From positions 155,298 to 219,297 of the forward strand of contig LJHT01000019.1 in assembly GCA_001295905.1 (NCBI GenBank): a stretch of 64,000 bases of DNA, read 5' to 3'. A program made the position numbers and the translations under genes. Under the pieces are notes generated by a model. The model was not told the origin of the DNA and made no database searches. It worked only from the letters and a program-made list of their open reading frames with translations. This DNA is from a beta proteobacterium AAP51. GTDB lineage: Bacteria > Pseudomonadota > Gammaproteobacteria > Burkholderiales > Burkholderiaceae_C. The stretch's first letter is position 1. Every line of letters begins with the position of its first letter. This document shows positions 50,743 to 59,451 of this stretch, in pieces.

Positions 50743-52380
50743 TTAAACCGTGGGCAGCACGTGCTGCTTGAACTGCTCGCGCAGCTTGTTCTTCTGCATC
50801 TTGCCGGTGGCGCCCAGCGGGATGGCGTCGACAAAGACCACGTCGTCGGGCGTCCACCACTTGGCGATCTTGCCTTCGAAGAAACCGAGGATGTCCTCGC
50901 GCGTGGCTTCGGCGCCGGGCTTTTTCATCACCACCAGCAGCGGGCGCTCGTCCCACTTCGGGTGCGGCGCGGCAATGCAGGCGGCCATGGCCACCGCCGG
51001 GTGGGCCATGGCGATATTCTCCAGGTCGATGCTGCCTATCCACTCGCCGCCGCTCTTGATGACGTCCTTGCTGCGGTCGGTGATCTGCATGTAGCCGTCG
51101 GCGTCCATGCGCGCCACGTCGCCGGTGGGGAACCAGCCGTCCACCAAGGGGTCGCCGCCTTCGCCCTTGAAGTACTGGTTGAGGATCCACGGCCCCTTGA
51201 CCAGCACGTCGCCCGAGGTCTCGGTGCCCCAGGGCAGTTCTTCGCCCTTCTCGTCGACGATCTTGAGGTCCACGCCATAGACCGCGCGGCCCTGCTTGGA
51301 CATCACGCCGTACTGCTCTTCCTTGCTCAGCCCCATGTGGCGCGGCTTGAAGGCGGCCACCGTGCCCACGGGGCTCATCTCGGTCATGCCCCAGGCGTGC
51401 AGCACGTGCACGTCGTAGGTGTCGCCGAACTTGCGCAGCATGGCCGGCGGGCAGGCCGAGCCGCCGATGACGGTGCGGCGCATGGTGCTGAACTTCAAGC
51501 CGTTGGCTTCCACATAGGCCAAGAGGCCCTGCCACACCGTGGGCACGCCGGCCGAGACCGTGACTTTCTCGGCCTCGAACAGCTCATAGAGGTTCTTGCC
51601 GTCCAGGCCCGCACCGGGGAAGACGAGCTTGGCGCCGTTCATGCACGCCGCATAGGGCAGGCCCCAGGCGTTGACGTGGAACATCGGCACCACGGGCAGG
51701 ATGCTGTCGTTGGCGCTGACGCTCAAGGCGTCGGGCATGCTGATGGCGAAGGTGTGCAGCACCGTGCTGCGGTGGCTGTAGAGCACGCCCTTGGGGTTGC
51801 CGGTGGTGCCGCTCGTGTAGCACAGCGAACTGGCGTGGTTCTCGTCGAAGCTGGGCCAGGTGTAGCGGTCGTCCTGGCCTTCGATCAGCTCTTCGAAGCA
51901 CAGCAGGCCGGGGATCTTGGCCGCGGCCTCGCCGGTGGGCATGTGCGCGCGGTCGCTCATCAGCACCCAGTGCTTCACGGTCTTGCAGCGCGCGGCCACG
52001 GCCTGCACCAGGGGCAGGAAGGTGAGGTCGAAGAACAGCACCTGGTCTTCGGCGTGGTCGGCGATGTAGACCACCTGGTCGGGGTGCAGGCGCGGGTTCA
52101 GCGTGTGCAGCACGGCGCCGCTGCCGCTGACGGCGTAGTACAGCTCCATGTGGCGGTAGGTGTTCCAGGCCAGCGTGGCGACGCGGTCGCTGGGGCGCAC
52201 GCCCAAGGCGCCCAGGGCCTTGGCCATGCGGCGCGCGCGGGCGGCCATCTCGCGGTAGGTCTCGCGGTGGATGTCGCCTTCGACGCGGCGGGTGACGACT
52301 TCCTGTTCGCCATGGTGGCGTTCGGCGTGCACGAGCAGGGAGGAAATCAGCAGCGGCTGCTGCATCATCTGGCCGTTCAT
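50743..52380 (-). CDS. Fatty-acyl/aryl-CoA ligase (AMP-forming)
   Basis: A 545-residue member of the ANL superfamily that activates a carboxylic acid with ATP and CoA. Motif A5-like [12 protein letters not shown], the [13 protein letters not shown] aromatic/acid motif (here [12 protein letters not shown]), [33 protein letters not shown] and the C-terminal catalytic Lys in [13 protein letters not shown] are all present. Closest by pattern to medium/long-chain fatty-acid-CoA ligases. The ATG at 52380 was chosen because the family N-terminus begins there. It is convergent with the DUF2325 gene. Confidence 0.93.
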   Translation of the reverse strand: MNGQMMQQPLLISSLLVHAERHHGEQEVVTRRVEGDIHRETYREMAARARRMAKALGALGVRPSDRVATLAWNTYRHMELYYAVSGSGAVLHTLNPRLHPDQVVYIADHAEDQVLFFDLTFLPLVQAVAARCKTVKHWVLMSDRAHMPTGEAAAKIPGLLCFEELIEGQDDRYTWPSFDENHASSLCYTSGTTGNPKGVLYSHRSTVLHTFAISMPDALSVSANDSILPVVPMFHVNAWGLPYAACMNGAKLVFPGAGLDGKNLYELFEAEKVTVSAGVPTVWQGLLAYVEANGLKFSTMRRTVIGGSACPPAMLRKFGDTYDVHVLHAWGMTEMSPVGTVAAFKPRHMGLSKEEQYGVMSKQGRAVYGVDLKIVDEKGEELPWGTETSGDVLVKGPWILNQYFKGEGGDPLVDGWFPTGDVARMDADGYMQITDRSKDVIKSGGEWIGSIDLENIAMAHPAVAMAACIAAPHPKWDERPLLVVMKKPGAEATREDILGFFEGKIAKWWTPDDVVFVDAIPLGATGKMQKNKLREQFKQHVLPTV

Positions 52381-52481
52381 AGGTCTCCTTGAGGCTGGGG
52401 GTCGCCGCCTGGCCCCGGGGGCCGGCTGCAGGGCTGGTTTTGCCCGATTCTGCGGCAGGCCGCAGCGCCGGCGCCTGAGGT

Positions 52482-53306
52482 TCAACCCCCCCGCGCGCAG
52501 CGGAAACCGATGTACACCACCGTGGTGTCGGGGGCCTTGAACTGCGCGTACTCCTCGCGCATCTGCGCCGTGCCGTACCACCAGGAACCGCCCCGCATCC
52601 GGCGCTCGGCGTCCGGCGCCGCGCCGGCGGGGTCGTCCACCCATTCCCAGGCGTTGCCGCCCATCTCGAACAAGCCGTTCACCCCAGCCGGCGTGCTGCC
52701 CACCAGCGCATGGCCGTGGCCCCGCACCAGGCGCGCGCCTTGGCGTTGGGCGCGCTGGCGGGCTTCGCGGCCGCAGTCATTCAGGCATTGCGCGCCGGCC
52801 GCGTTGTCGCCGGTGGGCAGCGGGTAGCGGCGGCCGGCCTGGAAGGGCGCGGGCGGGGCGCTGCGCTGCTCCAGGTAGGCGGCGCGGGTCCATTGCGCGT
52901 CGGTGGGCAGCACGCCGCCCGCCCAGCGGCAGAAGGCCTGCGCCTCGGGGAAGGTGATGTGCACGGCAGGCTCGTTGTCGGCGGCGGGCCGGCCGAAAGG
53001 GCGGGCCCAGGTCCAGCCCGGGCGTTCGGCCCAGCCGCGTTCATAGACCTGGCCGCCGCCGCGTTCTTCGGCGTGGGTGCGCGTGCCCGTGGCCTGCACG
53101 AAACGGCGGAACTGGCCGACGGTGGTTTCGGTGCGCGCCATCTCGAAGCTGCCCGGTCCGGTGCCGATGCGCACCCAGGTGATGCCGCTGTCGATTGCCG
53201 CCGCAGCCGTAGCCGGCCCAGGGCCAGGGCTGGCGGCGGGGGCCGGGCCGGGCGCCAGCAGCAGCGCGCCCGCCGTGGCGCACACCGCGTTCAGCCAGCC
53301 CTTCAC
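52482..53306 (-). CDS. Exported SUMF1/FGE-domain protein lacking FGE catalytic cysteines
   Basis: A 274-residue exported protein (signal peptide MKGWLNAVCATAGALLLAPGPAPA) with a formylglycine-generating-enzyme-like fold: TETTVGQFRRFVQAT, PAVHITFPEAQAFCRWAGG, MGGNAWEWVDDP and GGSWWYGTAQMREEYAQF, ending GFRCARGG. True FGEs carry two Cys in the segment after GGSW; here there are none, so formylglycine formation is unlikely. Binding or a different oxidative role (as in other SUMF1-domain proteins) is possible. Its start overlaps the tautomerase stop by four bases. Confidence 0.88.
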   Translation of the reverse strand: MKGWLNAVCATAGALLLAPGPAPAASPGPGPATAAAAIDSGITWVRIGTGPGSFEMARTETTVGQFRRFVQATGTRTHAEERGGGQVYERGWAERPGWTWARPFGRPAADNEPAVHITFPEAQAFCRWAGGVLPTDAQWTRAAYLEQRSAPPAPFQAGRRYPLPTGDNAAGAQCLNDCGREARQRAQRQGARLVRGHGHALVGSTPAGVNGLFEMGGNAWEWVDDPAGAAPDAERRMRGGSWWYGTAQMREEYAQFKAPDTTVVYIGFRCARGG

Positions 53307-53512
53307 GGCTGCTGGGGGGCGGCCGCGGGAGGGTCGCTCCAGAGCACGCCGCCGGTGGCCCAGTCGTGGCGCTCGATGTCGTGGAAGATCACGTCCACCG
53401 TCTCGGCCTTGCCACCCAGGGTCTTGACCACGGCCTCGGTGATGGCCACGGCGGCGGCGCGTTTCTGGTCGGCCGTACGGCCCTTGAAGAGTTGGACGTG
53501 GACGGTAGGCAT
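53303..53512 (-). CDS. 4-oxalocrotonate tautomerase-family protein
   Basis: A 69-residue tautomerase. After removal of Met1 the catalytic Pro1 is exposed (MPTVHVQLFKGRTADQKRA), as required for the family; GR near residue 11-12 fits the substrate-binding arginine. Its stop overlaps the SUMF1-domain gene's start. The C-terminal ten residues are Pro/Ala/Gln-rich. Keto-enol isomerisation of a dicarboxylate is expected, but substrate is unknown. Confidence 0.9.
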   Translation of the reverse strand: MPTVHVQLFKGRTADQKRAAAVAITEAVVKTLGGKAETVDVIFHDIERHDWATGGVLWSDPPAAAPQQP

Positions 53513-53620
53513 GCGGGCCTCGGGGCAGGGGGGGTTGCGGGAGTACAGGCCCGCAAGGCTAACGGGCCGCGGTTTCCCGGCGTCGCGGTGCGCCTTCTGC
53601 GGCGCCCCCTCCCACCGCCC

Positions 53621-54829
53621 TCACTTCGCGCCGGCCTGCACCCAGCGCCCGATCAGCGCGCGCTCTTCGTCGGTGATGCCGGTGGCGTTGTTCATCGGCA
53701 TGAGCTTCAGCACCACGGTCTGCTGGTAGACGGCCTGGGCCTGCTGCTGCAGCAGCTCGGGCGTGTGCAGCGCCACGTTCTTCTGGCGCACCTGGTCGTT
53801 GTGGCATATCACGCAGCGCGCCTGCACCACGGCGTGGGCCTGGGCCAGCGTCACCGGCGCGGCGTTGGCGGCCACGGGTGCCGTGGGCTGGGGCGCCAGC
53901 CAGATGGCCAGGGCCAGCAGCAGCGCGGTGCCGCCCGCGGCGTACTCCCAAGGCACACGCTTGCCGAGCACCAGCGCCTTGTGCCGCACCACGAAGCTGT
54001 GGCGGATCAGCGCGCCGGCTGCCATCAGCAACACCAGCACGGCCCAGTTGTGCGGGCCCTGGTAGAGCCAGCCGTAGTGGTTGCTGAGCATGGCCACCAG
54101 CACCGGCAGCGTGAAGTAGGTGTTGTGCACGCTGCGCTGCTTGGCGCGCTGGCCGTGGATGGCTTCCACCGGCTGCCCGGCCTTCATCTGCGCGATGACC
54201 TTGCGCTGGCCGGGAATGATCCAGAAGTAGACGTTGGCGCTCATCGCAGTGGCCAGCATCGCGCCCACCAGCAGGAAGGCGGCCCGCCCGGCGAAGAGCT
54301 GGCAGGCCAGCCACGAGGCGGCAATGACATAGACGAGCACCAGCACGCCCACACGCGCGTCGCCACCCACGGCACCGTCCTTCTCGCCGAACCAGCGGCA
54401 GATGCGGTCGTAGAACACCCAGAACAGCACCAGGAAGGCCAGCGCCGCCACCACCGCCATCCACGGCGCGGGCCAGGCGTGCACGCGCGCGTCGATGAGG
54501 AAGGTGCTGGCGTTGAAGAGGTACATCACCGTGAAGAGCGCAAAGCCCGTCAGCCAGGTGGAGTAGCTCTCCCAGAAGAACCAGTGCAGGTGCTCGGGCA
54601 GCGTCTTGGGTGCCACCGGGTACTTCTGCGGGTGGTAGAAGCCGCCGCCATGCACGGCCCAGAGCTCGCCGCCGACGCCCTTGTCCTTCAGCGCGGGGTC
54701 GGTGGGTGGCGTGAGGCTGTTGTCGAGGAAGACGAAGTAGAACGACGAGCCGATCCAGGCGATGGCCACGATGACGTGGGCCCAGCGCAGCAGCAGGTTG
54801 GCCCAGTCGAGCAGGTAGTTCAGGTCCAT
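53621..54829 (-). CDS. puuD: PuuD, membrane cytochrome-c-fused urate oxidase
   Basis: A 402-residue inner-membrane protein that oxidises urate to 5-hydroxyisourate. The N-terminal urate-oxidase domain (about nine membrane helices; IAWIGSSFYFVFLDNSL, HWFFWESYSTWLTGFALF, FWIIPGQRKVIAQMKAGQPVEAIHGQRAKQRSVHNTYFTLP) is fused to a C-terminal cytochrome c domain with haem motif CVICH at residues 339-343, so electrons go to the respiratory chain rather than to oxygen as in UaZ. uraH is 24 bases upstream on the same strand, making a urate-to-hydroxyisourate-to-OHCU unit divergent from puuE. Confidence 0.96.
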   Translation of the reverse strand: MDLNYLLDWANLLLRWAHVIVAIAWIGSSFYFVFLDNSLTPPTDPALKDKGVGGELWAVHGGGFYHPQKYPVAPKTLPEHLHWFFWESYSTWLTGFALFTVMYLFNASTFLIDARVHAWPAPWMAVVAALAFLVLFWVFYDRICRWFGEKDGAVGGDARVGVLVLVYVIAASWLACQLFAGRAAFLLVGAMLATAMSANVYFWIIPGQRKVIAQMKAGQPVEAIHGQRAKQRSVHNTYFTLPVLVAMLSNHYGWLYQGPHNWAVLVLLMAAGALIRHSFVVRHKALVLGKRVPWEYAAGGTALLLALAIWLAPQPTAPVAANAAPVTLAQAHAVVQARCVICHNDQVRQKNVALHTPELLQQQAQAVYQQTVVLKLMPMNNATGITDEERALIGRWVQAGAK

Positions 54830-54853
54830 CGGGTACAGGGGAGGCCGGTGCGC

Positions 54854-55207
54854 TCAGGAACCACGGTAGGTGCTGTAGCTCCAGGGGCTGCACAGCAGCG
54901 GCACGTGGTAGTGGCCCGCAGCATCGGCGATGCCGAAGTCGAGCTGCACCACATCGACGAAAGGCGGCTCGGGCAGCACCAGGCCGCGTGCACGGAAGTA
55001 GGGCGCCACGGCGAACAGCAGCCGGTAGCGGCCGGCAGCCATCTCCTCGGCTTTGAGCAGCGGGCCGTCGGCGCGGCCGTCGGCGTTGAGCGTGATCTGC
55101 TTCAAGGTCACGGGCCCGGTGGCGTCGATGCGCTGCAGGGTCACGGCCATGCCGGCGGCGGGGCAGCCGTGGGCGGTGTCGAGAACGTGGGTGCTGAGGT
55201 GGCCCAT
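54854..55207 (-). CDS. uraH: 5-hydroxyisourate hydrolase (transthyretin-like)
   Basis: A 117-residue transthyretin-like hydrolase that converts 5-hydroxyisourate to OHCU, the product of PuuD. Family hallmarks are exact: [17 protein letters not shown] at the start and the C-terminal tetrapeptide YRGS. It is divergent from puuE with a 76-base gap and followed by puuD. Confidence 0.98.
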   Translation of the reverse strand: MGHLSTHVLDTAHGCPAAGMAVTLQRIDATGPVTLKQITLNADGRADGPLLKAEEMAAGRYRLLFAVAPYFRARGLVLPEPPFVDVVQLDFGIADAAGHYHVPLLCSPWSYSTYRGS

Positions 55208-55283
55208 GGCTTGCTGGTGAAAAACGTCTGCGCGGTGTGCGAGCTATTCTCGGCCACCACGCAAGAACACTGCCAAGCCTGCG

Positions 55284-56264
55284 ATGAACGCCCCCATGCC
55301 TGCTCAACGCTACCCGCGCGACCTGCGAGGGTACGGTCGCCGCCCGCCCAACCCGCACTGGCCCGGCGGCGCCCGCGTGGCCCTGCAGTTCGTGCTGAAC
55401 TTTGAGGAGGGTGGCGAAAACAGCGTGCTGCATGGCGATGCCGGCAGCGAGCAGTTCCTCAGCGAGATGTTCAACCCGCCGGCCTTCCCGGCGCGCCACC
55501 TCAGCATGGAAGGCATCTACGAGTACGGCAGCCGGGTGGGGGTGTGGCGTTTGTTGCGCGAGTTCGAGGCGCGCGGCCTGCCGCTCACCGTCTTCGGCGT
55601 GGGCATGGCGCTGCAGCGCTGCCCCGAGGTGGCCGCCGCCTTCGTCGAACTCGGCCACGAGATCGCCTGCCACGGCTGGCGCTGGGTGCACTACCAGAAC
55701 GTCGACGAAGCCACCGAGCGCGAGCACCTGCTTCTCGGCCGCGCCGCGGTGGAAGCCGTGACGGGCCAGCCCTGCACCGGCTGGTACACCGGCCGCGACA
55801 GCCCCCACACGCGCCGCCTGGTGGTGGAGGCCGGCGGCTTCGAATACGACAGCGACTACTACGGCGACGACCTGCCCTTCTGGCTGCAAGTGAAGAAGAG
55901 CGACGGCAGCCTGGCCCCGCACCTGGTGGTGCCCTACACGCTGGACGCCAACGACATGCGCTTCGCCTTGCCCCAGGGCTACAGCCACGGCGACGAGTTC
56001 TTCCAGTACCTGCGCGACAGCTTCGACGTGCTCTACGCCGAAGGTGCGCGCAACCCGGCCGAAGGCCAAGGCGGCCCGGCGATGATGAGCATCGGCCTGC
56101 ACTGCCGGCTGCTGGGCCGGCCGGGGCGCATGCGCGCCTTCCAGCGTTTTCTCGACCACGTGCAGGCGCACGAGCACGTGTGGGTGGCGCGCCGCATCGA
56201 CATCGCGCGGCACTGGAAGGCCACGCACCCTTTCGATGCGGCCACAGCTTTTGTTTGGGAATGA
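55284..56264 (+). CDS. puuE: Allantoinase PuuE (polysaccharide-deacetylase fold)
   Basis: A 326-residue allantoinase of the metal-independent NodB-type fold that opens allantoin to allantoate. Signature phrases: YPRDLRGYGRRPPNPHWPGGARVALQFVLNFEEGGENSVLHGD (in part), HEIACHGWRWVHYQ, GWYTGRDSPHTRRLVVEAGGF and MSIGLHCRLLGRPGRM. It begins a rightward operon; the UraD-AllC fusion follows after 10 bases. Confidence 0.97.
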   Translation: MNAPMPAQRYPRDLRGYGRRPPNPHWPGGARVALQFVLNFEEGGENSVLHGDAGSEQFLSEMFNPPAFPARHLSMEGIYEYGSRVGVWRLLREFEARGLPLTVFGVGMALQRCPEVAAAFVELGHEIACHGWRWVHYQNVDEATEREHLLLGRAAVEAVTGQPCTGWYTGRDSPHTRRLVVEAGGFEYDSDYYGDDLPFWLQVKKSDGSLAPHLVVPYTLDANDMRFALPQGYSHGDEFFQYLRDSFDVLYAEGARNPAEGQGGPAMMSIGLHCRLLGRPGRMRAFQRFLDHVQAHEHVWVARRIDIARHWKATHPFDAATAFVWE

Positions 56265-56274
56265 GCCTTTCTCG

Positions 56275-58065
56275 ATGAGCACCCCCCTGACGCTGGACCT
56301 GCTGAACGCCGCCGGCCGTGACGACTTCGTCGCGCTGCTGGCCGGCACCTACGAACACTCGCCCTGGGTGGCCGAGGCCGCCTACGCGCAGCGCCCGGCC
56401 GCGGGTTTCGCCACGCTGGCGGCGCTGAAACACGCGCTGGCCCAGGCCGTGCGGCAGGCGCCGCGTGCGCAGCAGCTGGCACTGATCAGCGCCCACCCCG
56501 AACTGGCCGGCAAGGCCGCCATCGCCGGCGAGCTGACGGCCGAAAGCACCAACGAGCAGAGCAAGGCGGGCCTCACCGCCTGCAGCCCGGAAGAGTTCGC
56601 GCGGCTGCAGCAGCTCAATGCCGACTACAAGGCCAAGTTCGGCTGGCCTTTCATCCTGGCGGTGCGCGGCCCGCGCGGGCTGGGCCTCACGCGCGCCGAG
56701 ATCATCGCGGCCTTCCAGCGCCGCCTGGCCGGCCACCCCGACTTCGAGTTCGCGGAGTGCCTGCGCCACATCCACCGCATCGCCGAGATCCGCCTGAACG
56801 ACCGCTTCGGCCACGTGCCGAAGCTGGGTCAGCGTCTCTGGGACTGGGCCGAGGCCCTGGCCGTCCATAGCGACCCGGGCTTCAAGGAGCAGGGCCAGCT
56901 CACGGTGACCTATCTCACCGAAGCCCACCGTGCCGTGGCCGCGCAGCTGCAGGCCTGGATGCGCGAAGCCGGCTTCGACCACGTGCACGTCGACGCCGTG
57001 GGCAACGTGGTGGGTGTGTACGAAGGCCGGCAGCCCGGTGCGAAGCGCCTGCTGACGGGCAGCCACTTCGACACCGTGCGCAACGGCGGCAAGTACGACG
57101 GGCGTCTGGGCATCCTGGTGCCGATGGCATTGGTGCGCGAACTGCACGCCCAGGGCCGGCGCCTGCCGTTCGGCATCGAGGTGGTGGCGTTCTCGGAAGA
57201 GGAGGGCCAGCGCTACCCGGCCACCTTCCTGGGCAGCGGCGCGCTCACCGGCAGCTTCGTGCCGGCCTGGCTGGAGCAGGCCGACGCCGAGGGCATCACC
57301 ATGCGGCAGGCCATGCAGGCCGCCGGCCTGCCAGGCACGCTGGAGAGCATCGAAGCCCTGAAGCGCGACCCGGCGCGCTACCTGGGCTTCGTGGAAGTGC
57401 ACATCGAGCAGGGCCCGGTGCTCAACGAGCTGGACCTGCCGCTGGGCGTGGTGACGTCCATCAACGGCAGCCTGCGTTACCAGTGCACGGTGCAGGGCCA
57501 GGCCAGCCATGCCGGCACCACGCCGATGGACCGCCGGCGCGATGCGGCCTGCGCGGTGGCCGAGCTGGTGCTGTTCGTGGAAAAGCGCGCCGCGGCCGTG
57601 CCCGATGTCGTCGGCACCGTGGGCATGCTGAACGTGCCCAGCGGCTCCATCAACGTCGTGCCCGGCGCCTGCCACTTCAGCCTGGACCTGCGCGCCACCA
57701 CCAACGACGCGCGCGACGCCCTGGGCGCCGACGTGCTGGCCGAGCTGCAGCGCATCTGCGAGCGGCGCGGCCTCGCGCACAGCGTGGTGCCCACGCTGGC
57801 GGCCAACGCCGCGCCCAGCCACCCGGCCTGGCAGTTGCGGTGGGAAAGCGCGGTGGCCCGCTTGGGCCTGCCCGTCTACCGCATGCCCAGCGGCGCCGGG
57901 CACGACGCGATGAAGCTGCACGAGCTGATGCCGCAGGCCATGCTGTTCATGCGCGGCGGCAATTCGGGCATCAGCCACAACCCGCTGGAAACCATCACCG
58001 CCGACGACGCCGAGCTCTGCGCGCTGGCCTTCCAGAACCTGCTTGAAGAACTGGCTGCCGCATGA
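56275..58065 (+). CDS. UraD-AllC fusion: OHCU decarboxylase and allantoate amidohydrolase
   Basis: A 596-residue bifunctional protein. Residues 1-about 175 are OHCU decarboxylase (UraD), making S-allantoin: ALISAHPELAGKAAI, AESTNEQSKAGL and FGWPFILAVRG carry its catalytic residues. Residues about 185-596 are an M20-type allantoate amidohydrolase (AllC/UaaH): GSHFDTVRNGGKYDG, EEEGQRYPATFLGSGALTG, VHIEQGPVLNELD, GQASHAGTTPMDRRRDA and GAGHDAM, with the metal ligands in place. The two domains join with almost no linker. The fusion couples two non-adjacent steps (PuuE acts between them). ATG at 56275, 10 bases after puuE; stop overlaps the next gene. Confidence 0.95.
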   Translation: MSTPLTLDLLNAAGRDDFVALLAGTYEHSPWVAEAAYAQRPAAGFATLAALKHALAQAVRQAPRAQQLALISAHPELAGKAAIAGELTAESTNEQSKAGLTACSPEEFARLQQLNADYKAKFGWPFILAVRGPRGLGLTRAEIIAAFQRRLAGHPDFEFAECLRHIHRIAEIRLNDRFGHVPKLGQRLWDWAEALAVHSDPGFKEQGQLTVTYLTEAHRAVAAQLQAWMREAGFDHVHVDAVGNVVGVYEGRQPGAKRLLTGSHFDTVRNGGKYDGRLGILVPMALVRELHAQGRRLPFGIEVVAFSEEEGQRYPATFLGSGALTGSFVPAWLEQADAEGITMRQAMQAAGLPGTLESIEALKRDPARYLGFVEVHIEQGPVLNELDLPLGVVTSINGSLRYQCTVQGQASHAGTTPMDRRRDAACAVAELVLFVEKRAAAVPDVVGTVGMLNVPSGSINVVPGACHFSLDLRATTNDARDALGADVLAELQRICERRGLAHSVVPTLAANAAPSHPAWQLRWESAVARLGLPVYRMPSGAGHDAMKLHELMPQAMLFMRGGNSGISHNPLETITADDAELCALAFQNLLEELAAA

Positions 58066-59309
58066 CCGACCTGTACCAAGCCCTCGACACCTGGATCGCC
58101 GCGCACTTCGACGAAGAGGTGCGTTTCCTGCAGGCCCTGGTGCAGGTGCCCACCGACACCCCGCCCGGCCACAACGCGCCGCACGCCGAGCGCACCGCCG
58201 CGCTGCTGGCGGGCATGGGCTACGAGGCTGAGGTGCACCCGGTGCCGGCGGCCGAGGTGCAGGCTTGCGGCCTGCAGAGCTTGACGAACCTGATCGTGCG
58301 GCAGCGGTTCGGCGAGGGTGGCCCGACCATTGCGCTCAACGCCCACGGCGACGTGGTGCCGCCCGGTGAGGGCTGGACCCACGGCCCCTACAGCGGTGAA
58401 GTGGCCGATGGCAGGCTCTACGGCCGCGCCGCCGCGGTGAGCAAGAGCGACTTCGCCACCTACACCTTCGCGCTGCGTGCCTTGCAGGCGCTCTGCGTTT
58501 CGATGAACCTGCCCTTGAAGGGCGCGGTGGAGCTGCACTTCACCTACGACGAAGAATTCGGCGGCGAACTCGGCCCCGGCTGGCTGCTGCGCCACGGCCT
58601 GACGAAACCCGACCTGCTGATTGCCGCCGGCTTCAGCTACCAGGTGGTGACGGCGCACAACGGCTGCCTGCAGCTGCAGGTGACGCTGCACGGCCTGGCC
58701 TCGCACGCGGCCTACCCGCACACCGGCGTCGATGCACTGCAGGCCGCCAACCAGTTGCTCACGGCTCTTTACGCGCACAACACGCTGCTGAAGACGCGGG
58801 TGTCCCAAGTGGCCGGCATCACCCACCCCTACCTGAACGTGGGCCGCATCGAGGGCGGCAGCAACACCAATGTGGTGCCCGGGCAGGTGACGATCAAGCT
58901 CGACCGCCGCATGATCCCCGAGGAAGACCCGGCAGCGGTGGAAGCCGAGGTGCGTGCGCTCATCGAAGAGACGGTGGCGGCCTGCCCCGGCATCCGCCTG
59001 GAGATCAAGCGCCTGCTGCTGGCCCACCCGCTGCAGCCGCTGCCCGGCAACGCGCCGCTGGTGGCCGCCATCCAGCGCCATGGGCAGGCGGTGTTCGGTG
59101 AAGAGATTCCCGTGTCGGGCACGCCGCTGTACACCGACGTGCGCCTCTATGGCGCGGCCGGCGTGCCGGCCGTGATCTACGGCGCCGGCCCGCGCACGGT
59201 GCTGGAAAGCAATGCCAAGCGCGCCGACGAGCACCTGGTGCTGAGCGACCTGCAAGGCGCCACGCGCGTGGTGGCGCGCACGCTGCTGGACCTGCTGCGC
59301 GCACCCTGA
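58062..59309 (+). CDS. M20-family (ArgE/DapE-like) amidohydrolase
   Basis: A 415-residue zinc-dependent M20 peptidase/deacylase. Metal-binding NAHGDVVPPGEGWTHGPYSGEVADGRLYGRAA has the HGDxVP and G-R motifs (the usual Asp after GR is shifted), YDEEFGGELGPGW contains the Glu-Glu pair, and ASHAAYPHTGVDA the dimerisation/lid motif; TDVRLYGAAGVPAVIYG ends the domain. Its ATG overlaps the fusion gene's stop by four bases, so it is in the purine operon; a role as an acylase for ureido- or carbamoyl-compounds is inferred. Confidence 0.9.
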   Translation: MTDLYQALDTWIAAHFDEEVRFLQALVQVPTDTPPGHNAPHAERTAALLAGMGYEAEVHPVPAAEVQACGLQSLTNLIVRQRFGEGGPTIALNAHGDVVPPGEGWTHGPYSGEVADGRLYGRAAAVSKSDFATYTFALRALQALCVSMNLPLKGAVELHFTYDEEFGGELGPGWLLRHGLTKPDLLIAAGFSYQVVTAHNGCLQLQVTLHGLASHAAYPHTGVDALQAANQLLTALYAHNTLLKTRVSQVAGITHPYLNVGRIEGGSNTNVVPGQVTIKLDRRMIPEEDPAAVEAEVRALIEETVAACPGIRLEIKRLLLAHPLQPLPGNAPLVAAIQRHGQAVFGEEIPVSGTPLYTDVRLYGAAGVPAVIYGAGPRTVLESNAKRADEHLVLSDLQGATRVVARTLLDLLRAP

Positions 59310-59328
59310 GGGTCTGCGGCCGGCGCCA

Positions 59329-59358
59329 CACCCGCGCCGCACCCGCGCCGCACCCGCG
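59329..59358. repeat. 11-bp tandem repeat between the M20 and binding-protein genes
   Basis: CACCCGCGCCG occurs twice exactly (59329-59350) with an incomplete third copy, in the 142-base gap after the M20 gene. No coding or obvious regulatory role is visible. Confidence 0.7.
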
Positions 59359-59451
59359 TCCGGTGCCTTCTTGTGGTGCACGAGGCCTCGCATGGAACTT
59401 GCAGAACCTGGCCAGGCCCGGCTTCCCGGGCTGCTGCAGGAGAAAACTTCC

